Below the pieces are notes generated by a model that saw nothing but the letters and a program-made list of their open reading frames with translations, searched no databases and had not been told where the DNA came from. From Polyrhizophydium stewartii (lineage: Eukaryota > Chytridiomycota > Chytridiomycetes > Rhizophydiales): a stretch of DNA of 33,925 nucleotides. Numbering within the stretch: position 1 is the first letter of the stretch; each line of letters begins with the position of its first letter. Shown here piece after piece: positions 1 to 12,400 of this stretch. Position numbers and translations under genes: made by a program. The stretch spans positions 1 through 33,925 of the forward strand of contig JADGIZ010000052.1 in assembly GCA_027604665.1 (NCBI GenBank). The letters are read 5' to 3'.

Positions 1-86
1 CCCCCCCTCCTCGCGTCACCGGGCTGTGCGACCCGCGCCGCCATCCTCTCCCGCCACAGCAATCCATACCGAGATCCGTGTTCGAC

Positions 87-2617
87 ATGCTCTACAGCTG
101 GCTGCCCGCCATCCTCGCCGCCTCCCACCAGTGGATCGCCCGCTCATCGCTGTCCGCACAGATGCTGCACCAGCAGCACCAGCAGCACCAGCAGTACCAG
201 CAGCATCCGCTTCTCCCCGCGCAGCCCTCGACGCTCGCCCCACACCACCAGCACCCGGCGTCCGAGTCAGGCTCGGACTCGGCCAGGAAGCAGCTCGCCC
301 GCAGCTACGCGGACCAGCAACCCCCTCGCCTGCATCCCGCCCGACAACCCTTTTACCAGCACCCGCCCGCATCGCAACCCCCGTATCCCGGGCCAAGCTT
401 TGTCGCCCACCACACCGAGCGCCTCGCCGCTGCCCCGCAGCTGCCCCCGCCGCAGCATGCCCTGCGTGCCGCCGCGTCCTCGACGCCGGCGCACGAGCCG
501 GCCCCGCTCTCCCGCCCCACCGCGGCCTCCTCGCGTGAGTCGCCCCGCTCCCGAATGTGCTTGTCGTCGCCCTCGGCTCACAACCTCCTTGCACCAGCAT
601 ACTCGTCCATCCCGCCCATCTCGAGCCTGCTGGCCGCATCGCCCATGGACTCGTACTCGCCGCAATCGCAGCACCACGCCGTCCCCCGGCCGCCTCAGTC
701 GCACCGGCGCATGTCCTTTGACGAGCAGGCTCGGCAGCTCCCCGCGCCCAGCGCCTCCCCGCACGCCCAGCCAGTCCGCTCCCCGGCGGCCGCTTCTCTG
801 GCGTCTTCTGCGTCTGGACCAGCACATCGCCCCGTATCGCCCCACACCGAGCCGAAGCACCCAGTCACGCCGCGATCCCACCCGCACCCTCTCGCACAAG
901 AATACCCGCAGCAGCAGTTTGGCTCCATGGCCGGCCAGCAGCTTCGCGCGAGCCACATTGCCCTCGGCAAGCGGCCCATGCCCAGCGAGTTCGAGGACTC
1001 GCCTCCCGCCCCGATGCGACCGCGCACCTATTCGGGCACGCCTATCGGCCAAAACCGGTCCCATCTCAGCGCTCTCGCCGAAGCGGCCTTCTCGTTCTCC
1101 AGCCCTTCGTCCAACGCCCACTCGTCTCAGCACATCCCCTTGGATCCGGAGGCCCCGTCGGCCCGGAAGCAGGTAACAGCCGATGCTGGGACTCAATGTG
1201 TGCACCGCAAACGCCTTGTGCTGATGCTGTCTCTCCCAGGAAATGACCGACGAATCGGCAGGATCTGCTTCTCGGACGAGCTTTGACGGCGCCGCTCCCG
1301 CCTCATCGTATTCTTCCCATCCTACTCAAGGCCACAAACAGGACAGCCGCAACAAATATGCCGCCAGAGAGCACAAGGCCGAGCTGCCGGCCTCTCGACT
1401 TCAGCTCGACATGTCGCTCGGCGGCAGCTCAGGCACGAGCGAGAGCGCTGCCGTAGCCAGGACAACTACCCCAGCATCCGCCCCCGTGGCTCCTGTCTCA
1501 ACCACATCTTTGGCTAACGGCCGCCATATCCCGGCTCTCCCAAGCGCCTCTGCTCCGCCCAGACCGTCGGCTCAGCGCATGCCGCCGCCGCCAACTGCAA
1601 GCGTCCAGAACCGCTTCACGCCGCAGCCTCCGCTTCCAACAGCGGCCGCGAGCTCGTCCTCGCGCGGCCTCGGCCCCGTGAGACACACTCGATCGCAGCC
1701 ATGCATCTGCCGACCAGCTGCTGACATGCAGGCCGTCACCACAGGTCGGCTTTGACCGAGCTCCGCCCACGGCGTTTGGTATGGCGCCGCGGCAGTCCTC
1801 GCACATCCCCGGGATGCAGGACATGCGTCCCGGCCCCTCGGGCAAGGCACCCTCCCACCCAATGTTTGCGCCGGGAAAGGCAATGGGTGCCTATGACCCG
1901 GCACGCATGGCCGGCCAGCCCGGCCGCCCCGGCCATCCCGGCGCGCCGACCGCGCAGCGCATGACCCTGGCGCGGGAGGAGGTAATCGATCCCAACGACA
2001 GCTTCGAGCCCGGGACCCTCCGGCTCATCCCCATCCCCTCGGAGTCCGCGCCAGGCAAGACGGCCTCGGCACAAGCTTCGCCTCGCTCGCCTGCCAAGTC
2101 TCTCGAAAAGGATGTCCGGCCGGCTGCAGGCGAGGGCAACCCCGCCGCCGCCGAGATGCCGGGAAACCCGGCCGTGCCAACGAGCTCCGCGTTTATGGGC
2201 GCGCAGCCCGCCAAGTCGGCCCGGTCGCCCGCGCATCCGACTCGCGAACACTCGCCCTCACTGCTCTCGATCCGGATGGCGACCGACCTGTCGCCTGGCT
2301 CGCTCGTGCCCAAATCCGCAGCCGAGGCGTCCATTGTCAGCCAGATCAAGGATCTTGTTCGTGACTGGCGCGAGCAAGAGTCCAGGTTTCACGATCGTCT
2401 TTCGAGCCTTGTTGACTCGCTCGAGCACTCGCGCGGGCTGCATGACAAGCCTACTGCTCCGTCGCCGGCGCGGCTTCCGTCACCGACAATCGTGTCTCCC
2501 ACGTCGCTCTCGGTGTCGGCGGCGGAGGAGGTGCCTGCTCTCGTGCGGCAGGACGCACCGTCTCTGTCAGAGACAACAGCCCAGGCCGCGTTCGAGATGC
2601 CGGCAAGGGCCGTGTAG
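87..2617 (+). CDS. Low-complexity Ser/Pro/Gln/His-rich protein of unknown function, 5' end unresolved
   Basis: I do not recognise the family. Proposed exons are 87-1172, 1240-1677 and 1745-2617. The intron at 1173-1239 starts GTAACA and ends CCCAG; the intron at 1678-1744 starts GTGAGA, has a GCTGAC branch motif and ends ACAG. Both splice in phase 0 and remove stop codons that would end each frame. The first ATG in this frame is at 87, but the frame is open to the window edge, so the true start may lie upstream. The protein is dominated by Ser, Pro, Ala, Gln and His, with a His/Gln run near the N-terminus. Its only structured-looking part is a predicted short amphipathic or coiled-coil helix near the C-terminus (encoded around 2320-2440), rich in Asp, Arg, Glu and Leu. 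A basic GKRPM stretch (about 969) could be part of a nuclear localisation signal. A nuclear or scaffold role is possible, but this is a guess. A third, in-frame intron at 535-597 is possible. Confidence 0.6.
168..206 (+). repeat. CAC/CAG trinucleotide-type repeat encoding a His/Gln run
   Basis: Nine-base units (CACCAGCAG with small variants) are repeated about four times inside the first exon. They encode repeated His-Gln-Gln near the N-terminus of the low-complexity protein. Confidence 0.75.
535..597 (+). other. Candidate in-frame (retainable) intron
   Basis: The segment starts with the strong 5' splice consensus GTGAGT and ends CACCAG after a pyrimidine-rich run. It is 63 nt long, a multiple of three, has no stop codon in frame, and has only a weak branch-like GGCTCAC. 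The protein therefore reads through whether or not it is spliced. I left it inside the exon of the low-complexity gene. Confidence 0.4.
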
Positions 2618-3167
2618 CGGCCGCACGTCCCGCCAGTCTATATTCTCTGTGTATGCATTGACTTGCCCCTTTCTCACATCATCTGCCGATCCCTCCCCCA
2701 TCCGCTGAGGGCTCTTCACCAGCAAACCCTCTCGTCTCCGCGACTGGTTTTGTCACTCCGAGGCAGTGCACGCAAGGTATCGCACGCAAGCTGCGCCAGT
2801 TACCGACGATCCTCGACGGGCCATCCGTTCACCTCCAGCTTGGCGGCTGCCGCGATCCCAGCTCCACCTTTCGCCGCTCTTTGCACACAACATCACCCCT
2901 CTACTTTCCCCCGACTGTGTCGCCCAACCACCCACTCGCCCGCCCACACGAACTCCCTCCTTGCCAACGCGGCGGATGTCGACCATGTTCTTCCAATTGC
3001 GCCTTGTGCGTCTCCAACTGTCTTTATTTCATTAGCGCAGCACTTTGCTTCTTCTGCCCTCACCCTTATCTGTTCACCCTGATACTAATTCCTCTGACTT
3101 GCGCTGAAAATGAATGTATTTCAAGCCAAACCTCTTGGATCAATGTGGAGAGGGGAGGGTTTTGGCT
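2618..3167. other. Non-coding stretch between the low-complexity gene and the LINE fragment
   Basis: About 550 bp of pyrimidine-rich sequence on the + strand, richer in C/T and less coding-like than its neighbours. It presumably holds the 3' UTR of the gene on the left. Open frames here have no recognisable domain and no splice structure. I see no RNA gene. Confidence 0.5.
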
Positions 3168-3350
3168 GCGGCATCGCTTGCCATCTTCCCGATCGAGACA
3201 CTCTCACACAAGCTGACTTTCGCGTGCCGCCGCATGTTCGAGGCGGCGCACATCCCGGCGATCTGGCGCTCGGCGACGATCGTGCTCATCGACAAGAAGG
3301 ACGGCGACCCGCTCAACCCGTCCGACAAGCGCGGCATCTCGCTCATCAAG
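3168..3350 (+). mobile_element. Fragment of a non-LTR (LINE-type) retrotransposon reverse transcriptase
   Basis: The + strand frame through this stretch encodes a segment typical of the N-terminal part of a LINE reverse transcriptase domain. It has an IPAIWRSATIVLIDKKDGD-type stretch followed by NPSDKRGISLI. Compare the family pattern of a small hydrophobic-P-x-x-W-x-x-A-x-x-x-x-I-x-K-K-G-D block, then N-P-x-x-(Y/K)-R-(P/G)-I-S-L. Homology stops abruptly after the ISLI motif, and the catalytic (Y/F)xDD part is absent. It is thus a short relic truncated on both sides, lying about 120 bp beyond the TRA1 stop codon. The left boundary is uncertain. It may lie in the TRA1 3' UTR in antisense orientation. 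Confidence 0.7.
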
Positions 3351-3468
3351 AAACGCTACTCGTCGCCTCCCTTTTTGGTGTATTGTCGGCCAATCGCCTT
3401 CTCCGAGCACATTCAAAGATGCACGTTCCGAGTGGGAAACCACCGAGTGCGGATCAGCCGTGAGGCAC

Positions 3469-6400
3469 TCAGAGCTGGGGCATAAATGCAATGTCCATCT
3501 GCGCGAGCTTGAGCGGGTTGACTGCCTGCGAGATCAGATCCAGAATGGTCCTGCACACAGGCTCGGCGCGCTCGTTTGCAGAGGGCTTTTTTCCATGGCA
3601 CGCAGCCAAAGGTCGTCAGCCAGTGTTTGAGCGAGCCACACAGATAAACTGCTGCTGCCAACACCTCCCCCCTTACCACGGGTTTTTCGCGCTCCGCCTT
3701 GCACGACAACGCCTGCGCGCGTCGCACAATCACCTCGACGTTGTTGTTGACGTGCTCGCGCAGCTGCGCCGGCTGGAATGCCGGCTTGCGTAGATTCGCC
3801 CGCCACGTCACCAGCTCGTCGCGCACAAAGATGCTCAGGTAGTCGCCAAGCTCAAACTGTCGGCATCGCACATGTCGCGCGTGTCAGCCAATCAAAGAGC
3901 ATGCGCTCGCCCGCAGCCATGATGCCAACAAACCTCGGGCTCAGTCAGCGACCGCCCGACCGCCATGATCGATGCCGGGAAGACGCCTTCCATGCCCAGC
4001 GGCGTCAAAAAGGTTTGCAGGTTCGGCGTGAACCGGAAGGGCACAGCCTCGTTGTTCGTGAACAGGCTTGTCGAGTTGGATATGGCTGCGGGACGGCGCA
4101 AGTCAGGCTACAATCGCACAAGCACATGCTGCAGCAAACTCGCCAAAGGAACGCACTCGGTAACAGATCGGAGCCCCAAACGCTGCCGGTCTTGGGCGAG
4201 ATGTGAATCTTTTGCGGGTGGCGGTGGCCGATGCTCATCAAGTACGTCATGAACGTCATGGTCGCAAGGTGCGCCGTGAACCGTTTGCGGAACGTCCAGA
4301 GGTCAATGTAGGACTGCATGCGTGACCGAAAGTACTGTGGGAGTCGCGTGTAAGCACCCTGGGCAGCGCAAAGCGCGAACCATCACGCGGTAGCACCTCG
4401 GATACAATCGTCTCTGGAATCATCTTGTTGGCAATCTCCTCCATGATCTCGGTCTTAAGATTCAGAATCTCCACCTTCTGCTCGCGCCGCGGGGCAAACA
4501 GGACAGAAGCCGTCAGCGCAAGTCGCTCACACCGCGCCAGCACCTTTGACGCACCGCCTTCTTGTTGATATCGACCGTCGCAAAGATCTGGCGAATGCGG
4601 TTGATATGGAAGATGACAGGATCGTCCTTGTGGATGCCGACCTTGAGGCAGTGGCTCTCGTAGATATCTTGCAGGGTGATGTTGGACCTGTCGTCTTCGA
4701 CCAGCCGGATCTGCGGCGCGAGCGGCACGACAATCGGCAGATGGAAGCGCAGGTTGCGTCGCCGTGTTTCTTTCTTGCGGCCAATCGCTCTGTTCAGGAA
4801 AACGAGGCAGAGACATCAGCCCGCGCCGCACCCAAGCCGCCGAATGCGCGTCACTCAACTCGTTGAGGATGCGGAACAGCTGCAGAATGCGCTCGTCGCG
4901 CCGGCAGTGCCGAGCAGCCGGGTGCTGCACAATGAAGCGGTGCTGGCTGCCGTCGTGGCCCCTGATCGTCAGGCTCTTGTAGCAGCAGATGTGCCCGCGT
5001 ACAATGTCGACTGTCGGATTGAATCGGTCGATGCGCACAAAATCCTTGTTGTTGGCGCGCAGCTCAAAGTACTGACCGGGAACCTCGATCTCGTCAAACT
5101 TTTGGTACTCGAACTCGGCCAGGTAGTGGCTGAAATGCTCCAGGAACTGCACGTGCGGCCGCCGGTCGAGGATCCTTTCGAGGTTGTCGCGCCACATCCG
5201 GAAGCGCTCGACGAGCTGGCTCAGATTCGGCTTGCTGCTGATGAAGTCTTGCTCAAACAGGTGCTTGTACTGCGACCGAGCATCCAGCGCGCGTCAGCCA
5301 TCCGTGACACGTCGTGTATGCGGTACGATTCTGCCTCAAAAACGATAAATGAGCACACACACACATACACGCACCTTGAGGTGGTTCGGCTGCATGCTCT
5401 CGGCAAACTTGCTCAAGTTGTTCTCGGTCGCCGCGGACAGGCTGCCGCTGTCGTTGGGATCGCGCGCAAGCTGCTGTAGATACATCTGCGTGCAGGCCAG
5501 TCCGAGCGTGTCAGTGAAATCTGCGAGGCAGTTTCCATCCAAGCACCACCACCAAGCCCACCTGAACGCCGTCGCTGAGAAGCGCGACAATCAGGCGGTA
5601 AATGTCCTCGTCCGTGGTGGGCTTTAAGCGCTGTAAGATCTGATCGACCATGGTTTCGAGTGACAGCGCCAACAGCGGGAACGCCGTTTTGAGCAGCGAT
5701 GTCGTCTCGTCAATGATCTCACGCGGCTGGCGCTTAGCAGGCGGCTGGGACGGCTGCTGTGCCTGGCCAGAACTGGCGCCGTTCGGCTGGCCCGACGCCG
5801 CTGCGTCGCCATTGGCCTCGTCCTGCGAGCCATTGAGCTGCGTAGCGTCGTCGGCCGTCTTGGTGCTCTGGACGCCCGCCATATCAGCCGCACCGTTCTC
5901 GCCGCTCGTGCCGTTTGCGGCCTGCTGGGACGGCTGCGGCTGCTGCGGCTGGGCAGTCGATGACGACGAGACCGGTGTCTTGATGTTCATAAAGTCCTCC
6001 TTGGCCGTGCGCAGCTGAAAGTGCAGCGACTGCGGGAACGACTTTGCAATCTTGAGCAGGATCTGGCGCGCAAAGGCGGCCTCCTTGCCAGTGAGCGACA
6101 GGATGAGCTGCGGGATGAACGTGATCCAGTACCACACGGGGATCTCGGACTTGTAGTTCTCGTACGACCGCGTGAGCGTCTCTTGGTCGTTGTCGAGGCT
6201 CAGGAGCCACAGGATGCGCGCAAGGAACTTGCGCGAGCGGCCGCTGTTGTAGAGCCCCGCGGCGTGCAAGTAGCAATTGACCGCGTCAACGCCGTGCTCC
6301 ATCTTGGTCGGGTTGTCGCTGAACATGCGGTCATTGTACTCGCCCCACGCCGCCCACGCCTTGGCGAGCGTCATGTCAATGTGCACTGCCGACGAAAAGG

Positions 6401-9400
6401 CCTGGACGGCCTCCTCGTGCAGGTTGAGCTTGGACAGGAACATGGCCTTGAGGATAAAGAACTCGGCCTTCTGCGGCGGCGTAAAGTACAGCAGGTTTGT
6501 GTTGTTGATCACGTCCAGTCCCGTCGAGTGCTCGCCCAGCGAGCGCAGATGGCACTTGGCCTGCTCGCGCAGCTTGTAGAACGCCTCCTGGATCTCGATG
6601 TTGGGCAGCGTGTAGATCTTGCTGAGCGAGTTGACACAGACTTCGGGCAGCTGATGCTTGCGCGCAACGTGCGCAAAGCGGTTAATGATCCACGCCGTCT
6701 CGTGATAGCCGCGATACGTGTATGTGCTGGTCGGGTTGCCGCTTGGGAGCGATTGGCTGATCTGCGGGATCAGCGGCAGGTACGCCTTGTTGACAATCGT
6801 GAACACGTGCTGGCGCCACGACACCAGGTCGCTCCACAAGTTTACGTCGTCCCAGACGTTGGGCAGGCGCTCGCGCCACGTCTGCAAGATGCCCTTGAGC
6901 TCCTGCGACCGGCCGTCAATGTTGGCCAGGTTCGTCGACAGCAGGTTGTTCTGGATCTGCGCGGCCTCCTGCAATTCGACAAACTGCTGGAACGCGTGGA
7001 AAGTGCTGATGTGCGAGTTGGAGACAATCGTCGGCAGCACGGCCCAGCGCTGCAGGACCAGCTGGATGCCTTCGTCGCAGAAGCGCTGGAAGTCGCTGAG
7101 CCCGGCAGGGCCTTCGCCGAGTCGCTGCAGCGACATAAACGCCTGGAACATTTTCTTGCGCGCCGAGGGCGGCTCGCTGATGGACTGCAGCGTCACTGAG
7201 AGCGACTCGCGGTCATTGGGGTTGGTCCAGTCCGACAGGCGCCACGCGCATTCGAGCAGGAGATCCAAGTTCGAGTCGTGCTTGGCCAGGTCCGTGAGAA
7301 TATCCCATTGCTGCAGCCGCTGCGCGCACTCGATCCAGTGGCTCTCCCACAGGCAGTACTCGTGCTCGGTGAAGGGCAGAACGCCCGTGCGCGCCTTGAC
7401 TTGCGCGCTCTCAAACAGGTTCTGCGCCGTCGACCACATGCCCGCCTGCTCGTATGACACGGCCGCGTTGGTCTCGGCAAACAGGCACTTGCGGCGCCAC
7501 AGACCCGCAAAGTAATCCTCTTCAGACAGGTCTGCGTAGAGGTCCGCAAGCGCATCCGTGACCGACTCGCGGATCTTGTCCTCTTCCTTGCTTGACATGG
7601 CGATACCCGGCCGCGTCTCAAGCATCGAGTTCTGCAGCAGCTCGAGGGCGATGTGCCATGCGTTGTAAGTCTTGCCGAGATGGCGCACAAGCTGCGACGG
7701 AAGCTGCACGGGCGGCGTGCAGCGGCACACGCCCTGGAGCAGGGCTTGCACGACGTTGGGCCGCATCGCCGCCTGCGCAATGTGGTAGTCGCGGGCGAGC
7801 AGCACAATCAGGCCTTTGATTGCGTCGTGGCGCTCGCGGCCCGTGAGCATCGACCAGCACATCGAAAACAGAATCGTCCATAGCCACATGACCAGGTCCG
7901 AGTCTCCTTGCAGAAACGCATGCACAGGCTCGACAAGCGCGCTCAGACGAACGGCGTTGAGCTGGCGGCCAAACGAGGCGTGCATCGAGATCATACTGCT
8001 CAGCGCAGGAGACAGCGGCTCCTCGTCGACTTGCATGTCCGAATCGAGCGACGAACCACGGCCGCCACCATCGGCATTCACCTGCACTGCCAAGCTCGAC
8101 ACAGCGCCAAGACGCTGCGGCGATGACTGCGCCTGGACACGCAGAGACACGTCGATGCTGCCGAGCAACAACTCCAGGGCCTGGCGGATCCAGAACGACG
8201 ACGCAAGCGGCTCCCAGTTCTGGATGCCTGATGCACAAGGATGTCAGCCAAAATGCGCCCCATGGCATGCTTCGCCAGGCCGCCGATGCACGAGGCAACT
8301 CACTCAAAATGTACTCGAGCCGCACTTGGAAGCCATGCTGCAGCGAGCGATCCAAAATCGACATGAATCGCCGACGCATCTGCGGGCTCGCCGAAACAGT
8401 TCCCTCCATGAACGCCGTTTCGAGGCGCACTGTCAGCTCGCTGCGAGAAAAGTCGGGGTGCTCGTAGATATCGGCGACGAGAGTCATATAATCGTCGGCA
8501 ATTGCCGAGCCCTCTTGCTTGCACAGTCCAAGCATCTTGACGGCCACCGTGGCACGCTCCTTGACCGTCGGGAACGAGTCCTTGGGCGTGTCAAAGATCC
8601 AACTGCGCAGAGCCTGCAAAACTTGCTGGTGCAGCACAGGGCAGTCGGGCAGCTCGATGATAGTCAGAATGCCCTGGATGAACAGCTTACGCAGCTCGCC
8701 CAGCTGCGAGATGTGCTTGTCAAGCAGCAAGATGATGGTTTTGAGAATCGCGACCGTCGGCTCGCTCAGGGGACCCTGCGGCAGAGCACCACTGGGGTCT
8801 CTGATCAGCGCGTTGAACAGCTTGACAATCTCGGCGCTGTGGCTACGCAGCAGTGCTTGTGCGGTCGGACGGTCGAGGCGACCGAGGCACGACGCTTCGA
8901 GCAGTGACACGGTGCTCTGGATGTTGGACATAGTGCGCAAGCCTTGCTGGATAACCGCGTCCAGGAGCCTGAAAAAGGCGGTCTCGTCGGGCGGCACCTG
9001 GCGCCCAGTGTTGAGCGCGCCGTGCGCGTCCAAGGCGCGCCACAGGTTGGCGACGATCGAGCCGATTGCTGTAATGGTCTGCGGCTGCTCGCTGCGGATC
9101 CAACTCTCGAGGCACTTGCAGACGCTGGCCAGGTTCGAGTAGGTCCACGACGTTGGCTTGTGCTCGAGCGTGATGCGCAAGATCTCGACCGAGTTGATAA
9201 CCATGCTGGACGAGAGATCCTCATCTGAAGAGGCGACTTTTTCGATCTGGCTGAGCTTGACGAGGACGTCGGGCCACGCAGCCGCGAACTTGTCAAAAAG
9301 ATCAAGCGAGCGCTGCAGGACTGCCTTGGTGACCTGCGGCTCCGATAGCGACAACGCAAAGCGCACAAGGTAGCTGGCGACCATCTCCTTATAATCGTGC

Positions 9401-12400
9401 GCCATGGGGGCCGACACCACCGACGACGAGCCTCCAGTTGGTGCATCTGGCGACCAGTCCATGCCATCTGCAACGCATAAACCACACGATCAGCAAGACG
9501 CAGGAACCGCGCGCAGATGCAATACCAATACCGACCCTTGCGAGCGCCGCTCTCGGTAGCATCGCGCGTCTCCCAGCGCAGAATCAGCTCGGCGAGATCG
9601 AGCGTAAGCGCGCGGGTCTCGGCGGTGGCGTTGGTCGACAGGCCCAGCTTTGGAAGCGAGGACACAATTTGCGGGAAGAAATGCTCGCGACTGGCGTAAA
9701 ACTGGTCCGCGTTGCGGATAATAAGCTGGTAGATGGACACGAGCTGGGTGATGGTGTGGCCCTCCTCGATAATGATCTTCCGGATCCACTGGACAAAGAG
9801 CGGCATGCGCACACGGTCGCCTGCCGGGTTCGCGAGACGCGTGGGCAGCACGGGAATCAGCGTGTCGAGCGCCTGCTTGACGAGAATGCGGCCCTCAGAC
9901 TGGTGTGCCCGCAGCAGCGCCACGTAGATCTGCGACACAATCTTGACTGGCGTGTCGTACTCGCGGATAAAGCGCGAGAGCAGCACATACGCCGACTGCT
10001 TCAGCGTCACGTCCTCGACCTTGAGGTGGTTCCATGCAAACTTGATCACATCCTTGCGCGACTCGCTGATGGCGTCTGGGACGCGGTAGACAAGCAGGTT
10101 CGTCAGCTGCAGCAGCTCAATCTTGAGACTGTCGAGCTCGCTCGACGAGGCTGACGCGTCGGCAATGAGCGGCGTCCACATGTTGGCCAGAATGCTCTCG
10201 ACAATCTCGGCGTCGACGATCCGCGCGCTGTCGGCGCCGCTGAGCATCAGCATGGGCGTGATCAGATAGCGCATCATGCAGCTCTTGCGCTGGATGGAAA
10301 TGTCCTTGCTTGGGAACAGCTCGAGGAAGCGGCTAAAGATCGTGCGCCGCCGCTCGACGCTGCGACCCTGACTGATATCCTCGAACACAAACTTTTTGAT
10401 GAAGCTTGTGTCGATGAGCTCGGGGTCGAGAAAGCCTTCGACAATGTCAAAGAGCATCTCGACGTTGTCGGCGTCGAGCTTGCAATACTCGATGAGCAGG
10501 CGGAACACCGCTGCGTGCTCACGCCCGCGCACATACGCGTTGTCGTCGAGCGGCGCCAGCACCTCTGAGCGCCAAATGTCGCGCACGCGTTCAACAATGT
10601 CGCGATTCTCAAGAAGCCAGCTCGGGTCAAGGGCGGCCAAGCGGTGCACAAGATGAACGCCGTTGCGGAACAGAATCGGATTTGGCGCTTCGCTCTTGAT
10701 AAAAACGGTGCTGAGCAGCTCGTCGTGGCTCTTTGCAATCTCGGCGCTGAACGGAGCGGCGTCGGGACTCGAAACGAGGCCAAAGAGCAGCGCAGCCTCG
10801 CGCGGCTTGCCCAGCTGGCCGAGAAAGTACGTCGCGGCGTCGGATGCGTACTTGTTGAGGTACTTGATCAGCGGCTTGCGGAACGGGCTCGAGAGCGATC
10901 GGTGCACGCGCTGCTCGAGCTCGAGAACGTTCTTGACGAGATCGTCCATGAAGATGTTGGCTGGCGAGGGCAGCAGATGGAAGATGTCGAGGATGGCCAC
11001 AATGACCTTGATCTCCTCAATGTCGCCAAGGGGTCGTCCCGAGATCTCCTCGAGCATCTTTGGGTCGGCCCACTGGCGCAGGTGGTCCAGCAGCTTTCTG
11101 CCAATCTCAACTTTGAAGTAGTTGGTCAGCAACTTGAGCAGACGCGCGAGGCCCTCGAGTCCAGAAACCGTGAGACGCTTGTGGTCCGCAAGGTTGACGA
11201 GGATCGGCCGCAGGCCTGCCTGAAGCAGGTCTTTGGGCAGCTTGTGTTGCTGCGCGACCACCTGCTGGAGGCCTTTAGCGGGGGGGGGGGCGGACAAGGC
11301 GGCGAGTCAGTGAGCGTAAACAGGTATGCATTCCGATTTGCCCATTCAAGAGCGCGCGCAAGAAGACGCACCTTTGTTTGCGACCTCGACCACCTCGCCG
11401 CTCTTTGAGTAGAGCGATTTGAAAAACACCGAGATGATGCGCGGACGCACGACGTTGTGGCGCGGCTGCGAGAACTCGGGACACGCCATCGCGGCCGACA
11501 GCAGCTTGATGCACACCGAGCGCAGGTTATTGAGCGACACGGCGTTCTTGAACTGCGAGGTCTTGCTGACCAGCGCCTGGTCCTCTGCGTCCGCGAGCGC
11601 GAGCGCCTCGTGCAGCAGCCGTAGAAGCTCGTCGTTGAACGTCAGCAGCGGCGGCCGCAACGAGAGGCAGTAGGTGATGGCGTCAATGTGCCCAATCTGG
11701 ATTGCGAACGGCAGCGCGCGCAGCGGCTTGGCAAAGATCGGGGCCAGCAAACGCTCGCACACCGGCCGCAGGATGTCGGTGACAGCGCTGCCTGTGAGGT
11801 CGGCCAAAAGCTGCAGTGCCATCTGGATATTCTCGCGCACGGCCGTGTTTGAGTTGGCCAGCTCGGACATGAGCAGAGACACGAGGCTGCCAAACTTGGC
11901 CTTGCGCTCGGCCTCCGGCACATGGTCGCCGGGGCTGTTGCACACACGCAGCACATGCGAGAGCGTCTGGGTGGCGTCGTCCAGATTAAAATACGCCACG
12001 TCTGCTGCCACATCCTTGAGCACGTAGAGCAGCGCGCGCACAAACTCGTGTTCGTGCTCGAGCATCCACTTGGGACTCATCTCGAGCTTGGATGTCAGAA
12101 GCGCGATGCCAAGACAGCCGCCCGTCTTTTTGAACCACTGCGACTGGAAGCAGCTTGAGCAAAAGCGCGAGGCAAGGATATGGAAGGCCGTGATGCTGTC
12201 GATGCGGTCGCGTGAGCCAACGAGAAGCAGGCACGAGTCGTAAAAGTGTCTTGTCACGCGCTCTGCAAGCTCGCGCTGCGCAGGCTGGTCAGACGCCATC
12301 ATATCAATGATGGCTTCAAGGAAGCCGTTGAGACGCGAGACGGCGTGGATGTTGAGAAAGTCGAAGCCCGAGCCGCCCGCGCGGCGAACCGTGAGCGGCC

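Noticed and set aside
2663..3082. 139-codon frame on the + strand after the low-complexity gene
   Set aside because: Ser/Pro/His composition follows the pyrimidine-rich DNA. There is no domain or splice link to neighbours.
3114..3485. One intact host gene spanning the reverse transcriptase-like frame
   Set aside because: Only the middle part resembles a known domain, and the right part runs antisense into the TRA1 stop region. A retroelement relic explains it better.
6021..7199. 392-codon open frame on the + strand inside TRA1
   Set aside because: It lies antisense to the conserved TRA1 FAT region and has no recognisable domain. Long antisense frames are expected in GC-rich coding DNA.
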